A stretch of DNA of 6,608 nucleotides from positions 1-6,608 of the forward strand of contig CABUZU010000108.1 of NCBI GenBank assembly GCA_902496125.1, given 5' to 3'. Shown in pieces: positions 6,401-6,608 of this stretch; the stretch's first letter is position 1, and the number at the start of each line of letters is the position of its first letter. A program made the position numbers and the translations under genes. The DNA comes from an uncultured Lachnospiraceae bacterium. GTDB taxonomy: Bacteria > Bacillota > Clostridia > Lachnospirales > Lachnospiraceae. The notes beneath the pieces were generated by a model. That model saw nothing but the letters and a program-made list of their open reading frames with translations, did no database searches and had not been told where the DNA came from.

Positions 6401-6608
6401 CATCCTCACAAATTGCCTGTGCTTGTTTTGACAAGTTTAGTAATTCATTTGCCTGCATATGAATCTCATCAACCATTCCTACTACCCAAGGTTGACTTTC
6501 TAATTCTTCAAAAGAATCTGCATTAAGATATCGACTCGCATCCTCTAGCCATTTGCTTGGATTTGGTGCTGCATTGGCAAATTGATAGACCTGTAGAATA
6601 TAATCTGC
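3483..6608 (-). CDS. addA: AddA: helicase-nuclease subunit A of AddAB (5' end cut by window)
   Basis: The reading frame is open to the right window edge and gives 1041 codons; full AddA is about 1200-1250 residues, so some 160-200 N-terminal residues, including Walker A, lie outside. The ATG at 6476 is internal, because the 44 upstream codons continue AddA-like sequence (VYQFANAAPNPSKWLEDA). Counting from the window edge, UvrD-type helicase motifs are II DEYQD (225-229), III GDVKQSIYRF (255-264), IV IDLHQNFRSR (289-298), V ITSIHKSKGLEYP (622-634) and VI LRVLYVALTRAKE (696-708). The C-terminal RecB-type nuclease domain shows GTMYHKVLE (876-884), GIID (973-976), DYKTD (989-993) and YQGQ (1005-1008), so the metal-binding residues look intact. 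With AddB, AddA unwinds and cuts DNA ends up to a Chi site and prepares them for RecA. addB would be expected just upstream, beyond the window. The absence of frameshifts and the intact motifs indicate a working gene. Confidence 0.97.
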   Translation of the reverse strand, partial: ADYILQVYQFANAAPNPSKWLEDASRYLNADSFEELESQPWVVGMVDEIHMQANELLNLSKQAQAICEDADGPDFYLPMILSDREVIDGLLNSDSFITIYKQLKNMKLVRKPAKRKITCSEDLKEQVSDIRDQIKNSLKDMEKQFATMEEEDILEGIRKIKTPMMTLLGLVKEYDKRFTKAKREKNILDFSDLEHLALEILVDEEGKPTRAALELKEQYEEILIDEYQDSNYLQEAILNSISRESENHPNTFMVGDVKQSIYRFRMARPELFQEKYENYTKEKSPYQRIDLHQNFRSRKEILDGINFIFEQIMTMELGNVKYDDDAALHVGATYPERETNEPAIELLLADANKASIAQFDIGESDSEQSVQLLEGQMIANKIKELTNPSTGLKILDKETGDMRIATNRDIVILLRSFSGWAQDILQVLLQEGIPAYAQSSTGYFDALEIQIVLNLLKVIDNPRQDLPLASVLKSSFVGCNSMELAKIVADYKNNIDKTREKGLYAAVLFYCKQGEDEQLQQKLIQAMDMFTRYRKEAIVYPVHELLYKIFSETGFYNYVSALPAGSVRKANLDMLVQKAVNYASTSYHGLFDFVRYIENLQKYEVDYAPGTTMSEQDDLVRITSIHKSKGLEYPIVIVAGMAKMMNRQDSRAKILLHPDYGICADYIDAKKRLRVPTLCARAFSRRLLIDNSSEELRVLYVALTRAKEKLILTACDSHLEGRMKKWQVVKECKSKTLPFTTTSKANGYLDWILMALCRGGENFIKTKKIPIEQLLFPEAKKEIENLVKQQELEAIDINKIYSKPMKERIDRYLSWKYPYLSDLKIHSKFTVSEIKKMYGEYEREEISKELITMEKEDTLPIFMKEEKEEVSRITKGTMYHKVLEILDETKTYHTDVIREQLELEVQKGRIDAKILEVVNLWDIYQFYQSEIGKRVIKAAKAGKLYKEQPFIMTLPANEVKEEWDSTEPILIQGIIDIWFEEEDGLVLLDYKTDRVHLEEVLIKRYQGQFLFYKKALEQLTGKKVKNSYLYSFGLKKVIEMN

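Noticed and set aside
6474..6476. ATG at 6476 as the addA start
   Set aside because: The frame stays open upstream to the window edge with AddA-like residues, and the helicase Walker A region is still missing, so this ATG is internal.
1..6608. Search for CRISPR repeats, tRNA or rRNA, insertion sequences, attachment sites or a toxin, phage or defence system
   Set aside because: No repeated array, cloverleaf, transposase or phage motif was seen. Coding density and gene content are those of ordinary chromosome.

Overview
The window reads as an ordinary chromosomal stretch of a low-GC Gram-positive bacterium of the class Clostridia, most likely Lachnospiraceae-like. This rests on the AT-rich codon use, strong AGGAGG-type ribosome binding sites, an AddA-type recombination nuclease, a DegV protein, and a two-gene SufC/SufB iron-sulfur pair with no cysteine desulfurase beside it. 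The lineage is an inference from gene content; there is no rRNA or other taxonomic marker here.

All six genes lie on the minus strand, so the window reads right to left. The right half (6608 to 3483) is most of addA, the helicase-nuclease subunit of the AddAB double-strand-break repair enzyme, cut at its N-terminus by the window edge. Ten bases after it comes a small acidic zinc-ribbon protein of unknown function (3472 to 3203), whose ribosome binding site overlaps the addA stop codon. A good extended -10 promoter over the end of that gene then drives thrH (3146 to 2541), a HAD-family phosphoserine phosphatase / homoserine phosphotransferase. A clear rho-independent terminator (2532 to 2507) closes the thrH unit.

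The second block starts almost on top of that terminator: sufC (2489 to 1746, ABC ATPase), sufB-like scaffold (1746 to 826, one-base overlap with sufC) and degV (808 to 1, TTG start, cut at its C-terminus by the window edge). sufC and the sufB-like gene should form a minimal iron-sulfur cluster assembly complex. The degV product is a predicted fatty-acid binding protein with no obvious mechanistic link to it.

Coding density is very high, and the longest gene-free gap is about 56 bases. There are no RNA genes, mobile elements, CRISPR arrays or large repeats. I do not see evidence for a new biological system. The points most worth a second look are the terminator jammed against the sufC ribosome binding site with no visible sufC promoter, the stand-alone SufCB pair, and the uncharacterised zinc-ribbon protein between addA and thrH.
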